Shown: positions 9,374-18,356, counted from the first letter of the stretch. The stretch is DNA of 64,000 nucleotides from JAPOKJ01 sp031421635 (GCA_031421635.1 JANOPA010000020.1:1-64000), one strand, 5' to 3'. Numbers and translations: made by a program. Notes: a model not told the origin generated them from the letters alone.

Positions 9374-9517
9374 ATCTAATCAGTAAAAAATGAGCTAATC
9401 GGCGAAGAGGCGGGTTTTCGGTGCGGTCTGCGAGTTTATCAGTCCAGGCGCCGCGATCGCTCACGTACTTTCACTGGCGCGTCGACGAGCATTCCGACGG
9501 CCCAGTTAGAATTGGTC

Positions 9518-10759
9518 ATGATATCCAAGAAACGCCTGGCGTTACTCACGGCGCTTTTGTCGGCTCTCGGTCCCTTTGCGATCGATACTTACCTCCCTTC
9601 ATTTCAAATGATGGCGACCGAGCTCAAGGCTAGCGAGCTGCAGGTTCAGCAAACTTTGACGGTCTATTTGATCGCCTTTGGGGTGATGAATTTGCTCCAT
9701 GGCGCTATTTCCGATTCGGTGGGGCGCAAGCCCGTGATTCTTGTCGTCTTGGGCCTATTTGGTCTAGCCAGTTTTGGTGCCTCCTTTTCAGCCTCGATTC
9801 AGGAGCTTTGGTTTTGGCGAGCCTTGCAGGGAATGAGCGGAGGCGTGGGGCTTACGGTCGGCCGAGCCATGATTCGCGATTCGGTGGATGGCCCGGACGC
9901 GCAGCGCCTGATGTCCTACTCCACCATGATGTTTTCCTTGGCCCCCGCCGTTGCACCCATTGTTGGTGGTTGGATCGCACTGTCCTACGGTTGGCGCGCA
10001 GTCTTTGTTTTTCTCGGGCTGTATGCCTGGCTCATCGCCCTGTGTTGTTGCTTGTTACTGCCAGAAACCTTGCAGGCCAGCGAGCGCCAGCCCCTGGCCG
10101 TACGGCCCCTATTTAGCGCCTATGGGCGATTTTTTAGTAGTAAACAGTTCTGGCGAGTTGCGGGCTCTCAAACTCTGAACTTCCAGGGCTTCTTTATTTA
10201 TATCTTGGCAGCACCGGCATTGATTCTTGGTCTGCTGAAGCTCGGTCCGAACGATTTTTACTGGTTATTTATCCCGGCCACTCTGGGCACGTTAGTGGGT
10301 GCGGCGGGCTCTGCGCGAGCTGCGGGAAAGCGTAACCCCAAGCAAATGATTCAGCTTGGATTTAAAGTGATGCTGGTTGCGGCTAGTTCGGGCCTATTAG
10401 TGGCCGTGCTGTTCGAAATGGGTTGGCACGAAATCTTGGGCAGGATTCTGGGTGTGTCGATAACACCCATGCCATGGCTGGTCATCCATTTGTTTTTTTA
10501 CGTGACCGGGATGGCTTTCGCGATGTCCGCTTTGCAGGTTAAGTTGCTCGATCTCGCCCCTGAGCGACGCGGCACCATTTCATCCTGCCATGCTTTTGTC
10601 CAGAGTGTGGGCAACAGTTTTGCCGCTGGTGTACTTGTGCCTTTGTTGTGGTTCAGCACAGTGAGCTTGGCGGCGGGGGCGCTACTTCTGGTTATTGGCT
10701 CGATTGTGCTTTATATCAGTGCCTCGGGCCGAGCCAATGAGGCACAGGCAGCAACCTAA
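9518..10759 (+). CDS. Bcr/CflA family drug efflux MFS transporter
   Basis: The protein of about 413 residues has twelve hydrophobic segments and the Bcr/CflA N-terminal pattern ALGPFAIDTYLPSFQ, followed by the MFS loop motif GAISDSVGRKPVILV and the WRALQGMSGGVG region. It is an inner-membrane proton-coupled exporter; chloramphenicol, bicyclomycin and sulfonamides are substrates of relatives, but none is implied here. ATG at 9518 is preferred over TTG at 9512. It stands alone and is convergent with the histidine kinase gene. Confidence 0.9.
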   Translation: MISKKRLALLTALLSALGPFAIDTYLPSFQMMATELKASELQVQQTLTVYLIAFGVMNLLHGAISDSVGRKPVILVVLGLFGLASFGASFSASIQELWFWRALQGMSGGVGLTVGRAMIRDSVDGPDAQRLMSYSTMMFSLAPAVAPIVGGWIALSYGWRAVFVFLGLYAWLIALCCCLLLPETLQASERQPLAVRPLFSAYGRFFSSKQFWRVAGSQTLNFQGFFIYILAAPALILGLLKLGPNDFYWLFIPATLGTLVGAAGSARAAGKRNPKQMIQLGFKVMLVAASSGLLVAVLFEMGWHEILGRILGVSITPMPWLVIHLFFYVTGMAFAMSALQVKLLDLAPERRGTISSCHAFVQSVGNSFAAGVLVPLLWFSTVSLAAGALLLVIGSIVLYISASGRANEAQAAT

Positions 10760-10782
10760 AGTCCGTTGCGACCCGCGCACAT

Positions 10783-12336
10783 TTAATTTGCCGGGAAAAT
10801 TACACTGAACGTCGAGCCTTGGCCCAGTGCGCTGCTTAAGTCGACACGGCCATCGTGCAGATCGGCAACCCGTTTGACGATGGCTAAGCCCAAGCCAGAG
10901 CTGCCGCGATGCTCACGGTGTTGAGCCGTTTGATAGAACTTTTGGAAAATCTTGCTTTGCTCTTCAGGAGCCACTCCCGGACCGGTGTCGGACACGCTCA
11001 AACGCTGTTCCGCGAAGGCCATGCCACTGCCGTCTTTCGAGTGTGCCTCAGTCTCTTTTGCCAGCCTTGGTTCGGCCTTCACACTCACAGTAATTTTACC
11101 CTTATCGGGAGTCACTCTGAGCGCATTGTCCAAAAGGTTCGAAAGAGCCCGTTCAGCCAAGCTGGCATCGAGCGGAATCAAAGGTAGACCGTCGGGGTAG
11201 TCTACGTTGAGGGTAATGCCTTGTTGCTCGGCACGTAGGCGATATCGCTGCACCAGGTCATCTGCGAGTTCCCCCAAGGCCATAGGCTCGCGCTTCGCCT
11301 CAAAGGTCGGGTTGTCAAGGCGAGCGAGATCCGCCAAGGAATCGGTGAGACGTTTAAGGTGCTGAGCATTATTGAAAGCGAGATCGACGTAGCGGCTTTG
11401 CTCTTCCTGGCTGAGTTGGTTCCCCTTGATACGGATAGTTTCCAATTGGCCCGACAGCGCCGTTAATGGAGTCCTGAGGTCGTGAGATACGCTCGCAATC
11501 ATGTCGCGACGTTGCAAGTCCACGCGCCGCACGGTGCGCATCTCTTCTTTTAAACGCTCAAAGAGTCCTACGAAGGTGCGGCTAAGGCGACCAATTTCAT
11601 CATTGCGTTCAACATCTGGAATGCCAAGCGATTGCCCAGGCGCATTACCTTCGGGAAAATCTGCCCCTGAGAATCCTTTCGCCTTGATATCCTCCAATGC
11701 CTTGGTGAGTCTACTCAAGGGGCGCGTAAATGAGGCCAGGACTGCGGCGGTTAAAACAAGCCCCACCAGAATGGTGAGTAGCGCCGCTTTAATCGAAGTA
11801 CGTATGGCGTAACTGCCTAGGAGTTTCGTCGGTTGAACCTGCAGCACAGCGTCGCGGGCAACCGCGTAAAGATAGCCCTTGACCTCCTCGCCGCTGAGCA
11901 CCGGGTAGATGGCGACAATGCAAGATGCTCCCTGCACGTCCGGATCATCGCCAAACTTAGGCTTGCTGGGATCGACCTGGTGAGTACTCAGGAGAGGGTC
12001 TATCGAGATCTTGTAATTGCTCCAAAAAATCCGACCTTCTCCCGCCGAAGAAAGTACCTTGCCCTCTTTGTCGATCAAGTAAAGACCCGTGTTGGGCGAA
12101 TACAAAATATACTGCCTTAGGGTCTGCCCAAAGCTACTGCCGGATTTGTTGTACTCCTTCCAAAGATCAGGATGCGCCAGAGCGATGCGCTCCAAGAACT
12201 GTTGGGTACGTTGGTACTGCCAGTCGGTGTAGTATTGAAAGACTGAGCTATACATGAGCGCGGCCAAGCCGGCAGCAAGAATGAGACCAAACGCGGCCGT
12301 TAGTAGAAGTACTTTGGTGCGTAGGGATTGGAGCAT
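10783..12336 (-). CDS. Membrane sensor histidine kinase
   Basis: This is a 517-residue sensor. It has a transmembrane segment at about 7-31, a periplasmic domain of about 150 residues, a second segment at about 181-203, a HAMP region to about 270, a HisKA domain with the phospho-acceptor His285 in SVSHDLRTPLTAL, and an HATPase domain with NLLDNALRVTP, SDTGPGVAPEEQ and GLGLAI. It starts two bases after the stop of the response regulator, so the pair forms one operon. The periplasmic domain has no recognised ligand motif; the signal is unknown. Confidence 0.93.
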   Translation of the reverse strand: MLQSLRTKVLLLTAAFGLILAAGLAALMYSSVFQYYTDWQYQRTQQFLERIALAHPDLWKEYNKSGSSFGQTLRQYILYSPNTGLYLIDKEGKVLSSAGEGRIFWSNYKISIDPLLSTHQVDPSKPKFGDDPDVQGASCIVAIYPVLSGEEVKGYLYAVARDAVLQVQPTKLLGSYAIRTSIKAALLTILVGLVLTAAVLASFTRPLSRLTKALEDIKAKGFSGADFPEGNAPGQSLGIPDVERNDEIGRLSRTFVGLFERLKEEMRTVRRVDLQRRDMIASVSHDLRTPLTALSGQLETIRIKGNQLSQEEQSRYVDLAFNNAQHLKRLTDSLADLARLDNPTFEAKREPMALGELADDLVQRYRLRAEQQGITLNVDYPDGLPLIPLDASLAERALSNLLDNALRVTPDKGKITVSVKAEPRLAKETEAHSKDGSGMAFAEQRLSVSDTGPGVAPEEQSKIFQKFYQTAQHREHRGSSGLGLAIVKRVADLHDGRVDLSSALGQGSTFSVIFPAN

Positions 12337-12338
12337 CG

Positions 12339-13079
12339 CTAGCTCATGAAGCGATAGCCAACACCGCGGACCGTAATAATAAACTTAGGCTCGGCGGGGT
12401 TGGTTTCCACTTTGTTTCTCAAGCGGTTGATATGAGTGTTGACATTGTGCTCATAGCCTTCAAAGGTAGTGCCCCACACCGCATCTAATAATTGGAGGCG
12501 CGTGAAGGCTCGGCCGGGCTGTCGTGCAAAGTGCAGTAGAAGTTCGAACTCCTTGGCGGTTAAGTCAAGTGCCTTGCCCTGCAGAATCACGATTCGAGAG
12601 ATCGAATCGATACTCAGATCCCCAAACAACATCTTCTCTTGAGAGGGCGAAGCGACAACACTGCTTTCGGCTTGATTTCTCTTTGATAGGCTGGAACGCC
12701 GGAGAAGGGCTTTTACCCGCGCCTGCAATTCGGGCACAGAGAATGGCTTAGTGAGGTAATCGTCAGCTCCAAGCTCAAGGCCGAGTACGCGATCCAGTTC
12801 AGTCGCTCGGGCCGTGAGCATTAAAACGGGGGTCTCCTGTCCGGTTTGCCGAAGTGTTCGCAAAATATCCAGACCGTTTTTGCCTGGAAGCATGATATCC
12901 AGCACCAAGGCGTCGAAAGCTCCCTTCAAGGCAAGACCCTCACCGGAAATACCATCATTGGCGACTTCGACCTCCAAACCCAGATCCTTGAGGTGTAAGG
13001 CAATTAATTCGGCGATGTCGCGTTGATCTTCAACGACCAAGACACGTTTTGGGGCGGGGAGCGTAGAGGTGTTTTCCAT
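12339..13079 (-). CDS. OmpR/PhoB-family response regulator
   Basis: The 246-residue protein has an N-terminal receiver domain with the acidic pair in VVEDQRD, phospho-acceptor Asp61 in LVLDIMLPG, Thr in LTARA and Lys in TKPFS. The C-terminal winged-helix DNA-binding domain has LTAKEFELLLHFARQPG and RGVGYRF. It is the first gene of the two-gene regulator-kinase operon. Its targets cannot be told from the sequence. Confidence 0.95.
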   Translation of the reverse strand: MENTSTLPAPKRVLVVEDQRDIAELIALHLKDLGLEVEVANDGISGEGLALKGAFDALVLDIMLPGKNGLDILRTLRQTGQETPVLMLTARATELDRVLGLELGADDYLTKPFSVPELQARVKALLRRSSLSKRNQAESSVVASPSQEKMLFGDLSIDSISRIVILQGKALDLTAKEFELLLHFARQPGRAFTRLQLLDAVWGTTFEGYEHNVNTHINRLRNKVETNPAEPKFIITVRGVGYRFMS

Positions 13080-13338
13080 GTATCGACGGTTTCTGCTTAT
13101 TTTTCACTGACAATTTGAGTTTTTTTGGAGTTTTCTGGGGGCGAGGCCTACTTTAACCTACCCTTGATCTCACTACTTCTCACTTTTGCCGAATTTGCTT
13201 TTGCTTGATCTTTTGGCGATTTTGGCGCTTCAAACCGCCCAAACCTAAAATTTGAGACCAAAACGATATCTTTGCGTGACCGGCTTGAAAACCTAGCAAA
13301 TCAAACTGCATCTACAGAATTCAATTTCGGGAGCAAAC

Positions 13339-13914
13339 ATGTACGCATCTGCAATCAATACTCTACCGAGCCCTGTCGGGTTTTCCCTCCCCTCCATTAC
13401 AGAGTTGGCCAAATATCGCGGCGACATGCTGCGCTTTGCTCGGCGCAAGATTCGTGATGCAGATTTGGCAGAAGACGCCGTGCAAGACGCACTAATGTCC
13501 GCAATGATGGGCCTGAAAAGCTTTCAAGGCCAGTCCGCGCTAAAAACTTGGTTGCTAGGCATTTTGAACCATAAAATCCAGGATATTTTTCGGCGTGAGT
13601 CGCGCTATCAGGCGATTTCTGATGGTGAGGAGTCCAGCGCCGAAGAAACGCTTGAGCGTATGGCCGAAAGTCTTGGCGAGCATGGTGAGGATCCGGCATC
13701 GGTGGTCGCAAGGGATCGAATGCATGTCAAGCTTTCTCAGGAAATTGAAGCCTTGCCTGAGAGCCTGAAGGAGGTTTTCTGCCTTCAGGTGCTGGAGGGC
13801 CTCGAAACGGAAGAGGTTTGTCAGCGCTTGAATATTAGCGAGGCGAATTGCTGGGTTCGCTTGCACCGAGCTCGCAAGCGTTTAACCGAGCGTATGGAAG
13901 GTCACCTTAATTGA
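13339..13914 (+). CDS. ECF-like RNA polymerase sigma factor
   Basis: The 191-residue protein has sigma region 2 (about 25-95: MLRFARRKIRDADLAEDAVQDAL, then FQGQSALKTWLLGILNHKIQDIFRR) and region 4 (about 130-185: ALPESLKEVFCLQVLEGLETEEVCQRLNIS, then RLHRARKRL). Between them is an acidic linker. A Shine-Dalgarno-like GGGAG lies just upstream of ATG 13339. Relatives in Burkholderiales are often followed by a small zinc-finger anti-sigma gene. None is present here, only an 18-codon frame that overlaps the stop. A 259-base AT-rich leader precedes the gene. Confidence 0.88.
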   Translation: MYASAINTLPSPVGFSLPSITELAKYRGDMLRFARRKIRDADLAEDAVQDALMSAMMGLKSFQGQSALKTWLLGILNHKIQDIFRRESRYQAISDGEESSAEETLERMAESLGEHGEDPASVVARDRMHVKLSQEIEALPESLKEVFCLQVLEGLETEEVCQRLNISEANCWVRLHRARKRLTERMEGHLN

Positions 13915-13937
13915 TGAATTTGGTCAATGAACTTGAT

Positions 13938-14828
13938 CTACTGTCTAGCGCTTCGCTGATTGGCCGGTAAGGGTCCGGAGAAGTTCGCGCGGTAGGGATT
14001 GATGTCGATCCCGCCGCGCCGGGTGTAGCGTGCATACACGGCGAGCCGATTGGGTTGGCAGTGTGCCAAAATGTCCATAAAAATGCGTTCGACGCATTGC
14101 TCGTGAAACTCGTTGTGATTTCTAAAGCTTACTAAGTATTTTAGCAAGCCCTCCTGATTAATGGCCGGGCCACTGTATTGGATTTGAATGCTCGCCCAAT
14201 CCGGTTGCCCGGTCACCAGGCAATTGGACTTGAGTAGATTTGAAGTCAATATTTCGGTCACCGGTGGCTCCGTGTGATTCGCAGTTAGTAAGTCTGGCTC
14301 CGGTGTGTACTGGCTGCACTCTACGTCGAGCCTATCGATGCTTAAGCCCTCCAGTTCATACACTGAAAGTAAAGGATGTAGAACTTTTTCTCTTAGCTGC
14401 CCATCGACTACGTTCAAGGGATTCTGTCCGAAGTCTTCCGCCTCGATAATGCGTACAGATACCGTAGCGCCTGCGGCCTCACTAAGATCGGCCTGCAAAA
14501 GCATTCTGAGTGCTAGTTCGTTTTCGAGCTTGGTGTTGTTAAAGCTATTGAAATAGAGCTTTAGGCTTTTGCTTTCAATGATGTTGGGAGAATCCGCCGG
14601 AACCGTGATTACGGCGATGGCCACTTGAGGCTTGCCCCTTGGGTTGAGCCAGCTTAGTTCATAGCAGTTCCAGACGTCCACGCCAAAAAAAGGCAGCGCC
14701 CGCTTGCCGTCCGAGGTGATGCCAATTTCGGTTCGCTTGAGTTGTCGTGCGATTGGGAAAAGCAGGGTCGAATCATATTGATCCGCGTAAATTGCAGCTT
14801 TGCCAAGCGGCATGGTATGTTCGTTCAT
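13938..14828 (-). CDS. queF: NADPH-dependent 7-cyano-7-deazaguanine reductase (long form)
   Basis: QueF reduces preQ0 to preQ1 in queuosine tRNA modification. The 296-residue length identifies the two-domain, single-chain form. The catalytic Cys203 lies in LLKSNCLVTGQPDWAS with Asp210 nearby, and the substrate motif ESKSLKLYFNSFN is at 85-97. The start is either ATG 14828 or ATG 14813 (MPLGKAA); the first abuts the start of the divergent Nudix gene without any spacer. No other queuosine genes are in the window. Confidence 0.95.
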   Translation of the reverse strand: MNEHTMPLGKAAIYADQYDSTLLFPIARQLKRTEIGITSDGKRALPFFGVDVWNCYELSWLNPRGKPQVAIAVITVPADSPNIIESKSLKLYFNSFNNTKLENELALRMLLQADLSEAAGATVSVRIIEAEDFGQNPLNVVDGQLREKVLHPLLSVYELEGLSIDRLDVECSQYTPEPDLLTANHTEPPVTEILTSNLLKSNCLVTGQPDWASIQIQYSGPAINQEGLLKYLVSFRNHNEFHEQCVERIFMDILAHCQPNRLAVYARYTRRGGIDINPYRANFSGPLPANQRSARQ

Positions 14829-15623
14829 ATGCTTGAGCTTAACACTGCCCCAATCCTGACTGCGCCCGTTCCAGCGGCCTCAATTATGCTCCTGCGCGAT
14901 GGCGCGGAGGCTGGCGTGGAGGTACTGATGTTGAAACGTTCCATGAAGTCTGCCGTGCTTGGGGGCGTCTATGTTTTTCCGGGTGGCAAGCTCGATGCAT
15001 CAGACCGGGCGCCTGACTTACATACGGCGCTTAGCGAAAAGCCCGAAACACTTTTAGCCAGAATCGGAAATAACCCGGTGACGCCTACGGAAGCCGCAGC
15101 TTTTTTCGTGGCCGCTTGCCGCGAAACCTTCGAAGAGTGCGGCGTTCAATTGCAGGTTTCTGATCTGGTCGCCTGGTCGCGGTGGACCACACCCATGCTT
15201 TCCTCATTTATGACGAAGCGTTTTGATACCCAATTTTTCGCGGCGGCCATGCCCAAAGATCAGGTGGCCATTCACGATGATCATGAGGCGGTCGCCAGCA
15301 CTTGGTTCCGGCCTCGAGAGGCCTTGACCCAGTATTGGGAGGGCTTGATCGATCTGGCGCCCGTGCAGCTTATGAGCTTGTTGGATTTGTCTCGCTTCAA
15401 AAGCGCAGAGGAAGCGCTCGCCCGAGCTCGGGAGCGGCCCGCGCCGCATATTTTGCCCGAGCCTTTTCAGGATGGGGACTCAAGGGTGGTGACTTATCCC
15501 GGCGATGAGCGCCATTCCATAAGAACCAGAATGCTTCCTGGGCCGACCCGATTGCGCTCAACCCCAAAACGATTCGAGCCCGAGGAAGGTGGATTTGATG
15601 GATTTTTTGTCAATATGCGCTGA
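14829..15623 (+). CDS. Nudix hydrolase (CoA pyrophosphatase / NUDT19-like)
   Basis: The protein of about 264 residues begins its Nudix fold at ASIMLLRDG. It has VYVFPGGKLD and a Nudix box whose end, RETFEECGV, fits the consensus, while the first Glu lies nine instead of seven residues before RE. That spacing is typical of the NUDT19-like branch, which hydrolyses CoA or acyl-CoA; substrate assignment here is inferred. An upstream in-frame extension runs inside queF, so ATG 14829 was chosen, with ATG 14817 possible. It is convergent with argF, only 13 bases apart. Confidence 0.85.
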   Translation: MLELNTAPILTAPVPAASIMLLRDGAEAGVEVLMLKRSMKSAVLGGVYVFPGGKLDASDRAPDLHTALSEKPETLLARIGNNPVTPTEAAAFFVAACRETFEECGVQLQVSDLVAWSRWTTPMLSSFMTKRFDTQFFAAAMPKDQVAIHDDHEAVASTWFRPREALTQYWEGLIDLAPVQLMSLLDLSRFKSAEEALARARERPAPHILPEPFQDGDSRVVTYPGDERHSIRTRMLPGPTRLRSTPKRFEPEEGGFDGFFVNMR

Positions 15624-15636
15624 GCGACCTAGTCGA

Positions 15637-16563
15637 TCAATCCGAAACCCTGCCTACGAGCAAAAATTCCATGAGTGCTTTCTGAACGTGCATGCGGTTT
15701 TCAGCTTCGTCCCACACAACAGATTGCGGACCATCAATCACGCCAGCGGTCACTTCCTCGCCTCGATGTGCAGGAAGGCAATGCATGAACAAAGCTCGAG
15801 GATTCGCTAGGGCCATCATTTCCTCGTCCACACACCAATCCGCAAAGGCCTTCTTACGTTCGTCGTTTTCGGCTTCGAAGCCCATACTCGTCCACACGTC
15901 GGTAGTGACCAAGTGAGCGTCTCGGCAAGCCTCTAGTGGATTGTCAAACTCTTCAAAATGGGCGTTTCCGAAAAGCCCCGCCCGCTCTGGTTCAACTTCG
16001 TAGCCGGGGGGCGTCGATACGTGAACATTGAAGTTCAAAAGCTCGGCCGCCTGCAACCAAGTGTTGCACATATTGTTAGAGTCGCCGACCCAGGCCACAG
16101 TTTTTCCTTGGATTGGGCCGCGATGCTCAATAAGCGTGTAAATATCGGCCAAAATTTGGCAGGGGTGATACTCATTGGTGAGCCCATTGATCACGGGTAC
16201 TCTTGAGTGTTTCGCAAAGCGCTCAATGATGTCTTGTTCGAAGGTTCGAATCATCACCAGATCACACATTCGGGAAATAACCTCAGCAGCATCTTCCGTG
16301 GGTTCACCACGACCCAACTGAGAGTCCCGAGTATTCAGGTAGATGGCACTGCCGCCCATTTGGGTCATGCCAGCTTCGAAGGACAAGCGGGTACGCGTGC
16401 TCGCTTTTTCAAAGATCATCACCAAGGTGCGATCCACCAAGGGGTGGTAGGGCTGATAGGCCTTGAATCTTTTTTTGATCAGGGTCGCGCGCGCAAAGAT
16501 GTAGTCAATCTCTTCGCGATTGAGGTCTTTGAATTGCAGAAAATGTTTGACAGGTTTTTTCAT
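15637..16563 (-). CDS. argF: Ornithine carbamoyltransferase
   Basis: ArgF makes citrulline from ornithine and carbamoyl phosphate in arginine synthesis, in the cytosol. The 308-residue protein carries the carbamoyl-phosphate motif STRTRLSFEAGM (about 55-66), the HPCQ-like sequence YHPCQILADIYT, and the ornithine-side motif MHCLPAHRGEEV near the C-terminus. It is a single gene here; the adjacent divergent DUF3579 gene is also its neighbour in other Burkholderiales. Confidence 0.97.
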   Translation of the reverse strand: MKKPVKHFLQFKDLNREEIDYIFARATLIKKRFKAYQPYHPLVDRTLVMIFEKASTRTRLSFEAGMTQMGGSAIYLNTRDSQLGRGEPTEDAAEVISRMCDLVMIRTFEQDIIERFAKHSRVPVINGLTNEYHPCQILADIYTLIEHRGPIQGKTVAWVGDSNNMCNTWLQAAELLNFNVHVSTPPGYEVEPERAGLFGNAHFEEFDNPLEACRDAHLVTTDVWTSMGFEAENDERKKAFADWCVDEEMMALANPRALFMHCLPAHRGEEVTAGVIDGPQSVVWDEAENRMHVQKALMEFLLVGRVSD

Positions 16564-16699
16564 TATGGAAACGATCTTACCTTGCCATTGCCCTGGGTTG
16601 ATAGTTTACCGTTCGAAATACAAGCGGGTTTACTCAGCACGCAAGTAGTCGCGTGAACATAATTTTCGAAGCCAAAGGTTAGATTCTAGGGGTAAAACG

Positions 16700-16711
16700 T
16701 ATAATCCGTTT
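16700..16711 (+). promoter_or_regulatory. TATAAT -10 element directly before the DUF3579 start
   Basis: A perfect TATAAT lies at 16700-16705, and the ATG begins seven bases later, at 16712. The expected transcription start therefore falls on or next to the start codon, which implies a leaderless or nearly leaderless mRNA. The -35 region is weak (GGTTAG at 16677-16682), so the promoter is a prediction only. Confidence 0.4.
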
Positions 16712-17038
16712 ATGCCCTTAGACGCCTATGCGGATTCGGATTCTCGATCCGCAAAACCATCCTTCACCATACTTGGAGTCACCCAGGCTGGACAAACTTT
16801 CCGCCCGAGTGATTGGGCCGAGCGCTTGTGCGGGATCATGGCTCAGTTTCAGCCTCCCGGTGTTCGGGCTAGTCACTTTGCGTACTCTCCCTATGTCATG
16901 CCGAACCAGACTAGCGATGGTTTTAAAAGCGTGGATGTTGACGGTGCGATTTCCTTAGTTGAGCCGCTCGCCTACAAGTTCCTTCTCAACTTTGTACGTG
17001 ACAATCAACTTACGACCCTCCCGGCAAATGTCGGTTGA
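16712..17038 (+). CDS. DUF3579 family protein
   Basis: The 108-residue protein has the family core VTQAGQTFRPSDWAERLCG followed by SPYVMPN and a C-terminal LAYKFLLNFVRDNQL. Members are small cytosolic proteins found mainly in Betaproteobacteria and often sit next to argF or pyrB; the function is not known. No Shine-Dalgarno sequence precedes ATG 16712, consistent with the -10 box that ends six bases upstream. Confidence 0.82.
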   Translation: MPLDAYADSDSRSAKPSFTILGVTQAGQTFRPSDWAERLCGIMAQFQPPGVRASHFAYSPYVMPNQTSDGFKSVDVDGAISLVEPLAYKFLLNFVRDNQLTTLPANVG

Positions 17039-17220
17039 ACACTCCTCGTTGCGCTCCCTTCAGGGATAAGTCCTTAAGGCTTTTTTCTTGTCGAAACTAG
17101 ATACAAGATGAGGTTTTAACGCTAAGTTATTGGTCTAATTCAAGAAAACTTAAAGCCGAATTACCTTATTTTAAAAATATGTGGTTAAAATAGGCGGTAA
17201 CGACAGCTAAAAAAGCCGGG

Positions 17221-17238
17221 GCACCTGTGTATAGGTGC
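17221..17238. other. Short hairpin in the leader of the receiver-protein gene
   Basis: GCACCT and AGGTGC are perfect arms around GTGTAT, 68 bases before the next start codon. No U-run follows, so this is not a terminator. The surrounding 267 bases (17039-17305) are AT-rich and hold no recognised gene. It may be an operator or an mRNA leader structure. Confidence 0.25.
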
Positions 17239-17305
17239 GACTTGTGCTGATATTTGGCGAATTTAACAGCGCTGCAAGAAGCGCAATCAAGGCGGGGCAA
17301 AGGCA

Positions 17306-18190
17306 ATGTTTCAAGCGGATATTAGGTCGCATACCGGGATTAAATCGATGCCTCTGTCCGCAGACGACCGTCGCCCTGAATTTCGAATTGCGTATTTTGG
17401 CCTAGGCCCCAAGTTTCAACGGCTTCTGGAAATCGTCTTAAAACACGCCAAAAATAATCCTTACCGTTTTGTACTTTCCGATTCTCATGAGCAGGGTAAT
17501 TTCGATTTGGCCTTGGTCGATATGACGACCGCCGGAGGGCCAGAAGTCGCCAAGACCCTTAGCCATGTATTGCACGGCCGTGGCATCGTAAAAGTCGGGC
17601 GTCGAGATGACGAAAGTCGCCCGAAAGACGATTTGATGTTCGCAAAGTTTACAGCGGGTTTGGTGGGCACGCTCAATGTTTTTGTTGAGCGTTATTTCAA
17701 AGTATCTCCACTGCAAACCCATAGCCGCCCAATCGTTCCTGGCCTGACTATTTTTGAAGACGGTGAAATCCGCCGTCCTCGTGCCTTGGTGGTTGATGAT
17801 AGCCCCACAGTGCGTAAGCAAATGTCTATCGCTTTAAACCAAATCGGCGTGGATGCGGAAACTGTGTCCAGCGCCTTCGAGGCCTTGGACACCTTGGCGA
17901 TGCGCCACTACGAAATCGTTTTCGCTGACGTGATGATGCCGGAAATGGATGGCTACAAGTTGGTCAAGGAAATTAAGCGTGATCGCGCCTTGCGTGGCTT
18001 GCCCGTCGTGATGCTCACCAGTAAATCTTCGCCCTTCGATTTAGTGCGTGGCGCACTTGCGGGCACCAATAGCTATCTTGTGAAACCCACCACCATGCAC
18101 ACCTTGCGCAGTGTGACATTGCGTCACCTCAGACGCGTACTTGCGAAACGCCATGAACAAGGCTTCATCGGGCAATTTGCGACCGCTTGA
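17306..18190 (+). CDS. Response regulator with C-terminal receiver and degenerate N-terminal domain
   Basis: The 294-residue protein has a complete receiver domain at about 158-275: acidic pair in VVDDSPTVRKQM (163-173), phospho-acceptor Asp208 in VFADVMMPEMDGY, Thr238 and Lys260. The first 150 residues contain a receiver-like pattern (RIAYFGLG, then NFDLALVDM) lacking a clear phosphorylation pocket. There is no DNA-binding or enzymatic output domain, so it probably acts through protein contacts, like CheY or PilG. ATG 17306 is preceded by a purine-rich stretch; ATG 17351 is an alternative. Confidence 0.8.
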   Translation: MFQADIRSHTGIKSMPLSADDRRPEFRIAYFGLGPKFQRLLEIVLKHAKNNPYRFVLSDSHEQGNFDLALVDMTTAGGPEVAKTLSHVLHGRGIVKVGRRDDESRPKDDLMFAKFTAGLVGTLNVFVERYFKVSPLQTHSRPIVPGLTIFEDGEIRRPRALVVDDSPTVRKQMSIALNQIGVDAETVSSAFEALDTLAMRHYEIVFADVMMPEMDGYKLVKEIKRDRALRGLPVVMLTSKSSPFDLVRGALAGTNSYLVKPTTMHTLRSVTLRHLRRVLAKRHEQGFIGQFATA

Positions 18191-18337
18191 CGGAAGTTTT
18201 GTGCGGATCTAACCGAGAGGTTGATCCGACACTCTGAGAAGTTTTTCCATTCGGATATTTTTACACTTCTCATCGCTTGACTCCTCAACTTTCGGATGGC
18301 GAAGCAATAACACTATACAAATCAATAGTCTGTGACT

Positions 18338-18356
18338 TTTGGCACATTTTTTGCGT
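18338..18356 (+). promoter_or_regulatory. Sigma-54 (-24/-12) promoter
   Basis: TTGGCACATTTTTTGC has the invariant GG at 18341-18342 and GC at 18353-18354 with exactly ten bases between, matching the RpoN consensus TGGCAC-N5-TTGC. The expected start of transcription is about 18366, leaving a leader of about 55 bases that contains AAGGAG just before ATG 18421. PEP-CTERM protein genes are often under sigma-54 control with the PrsK/PrsR system, which fits the gene behind it. Confidence 0.8.

Noticed and set aside
10429..10446. Second sigma-54-like sequence (TTGGCACGAAATCTTGG)
   Set aside because: It lies inside the drug-exporter gene and the -12 GC is missing at the needed spacing.
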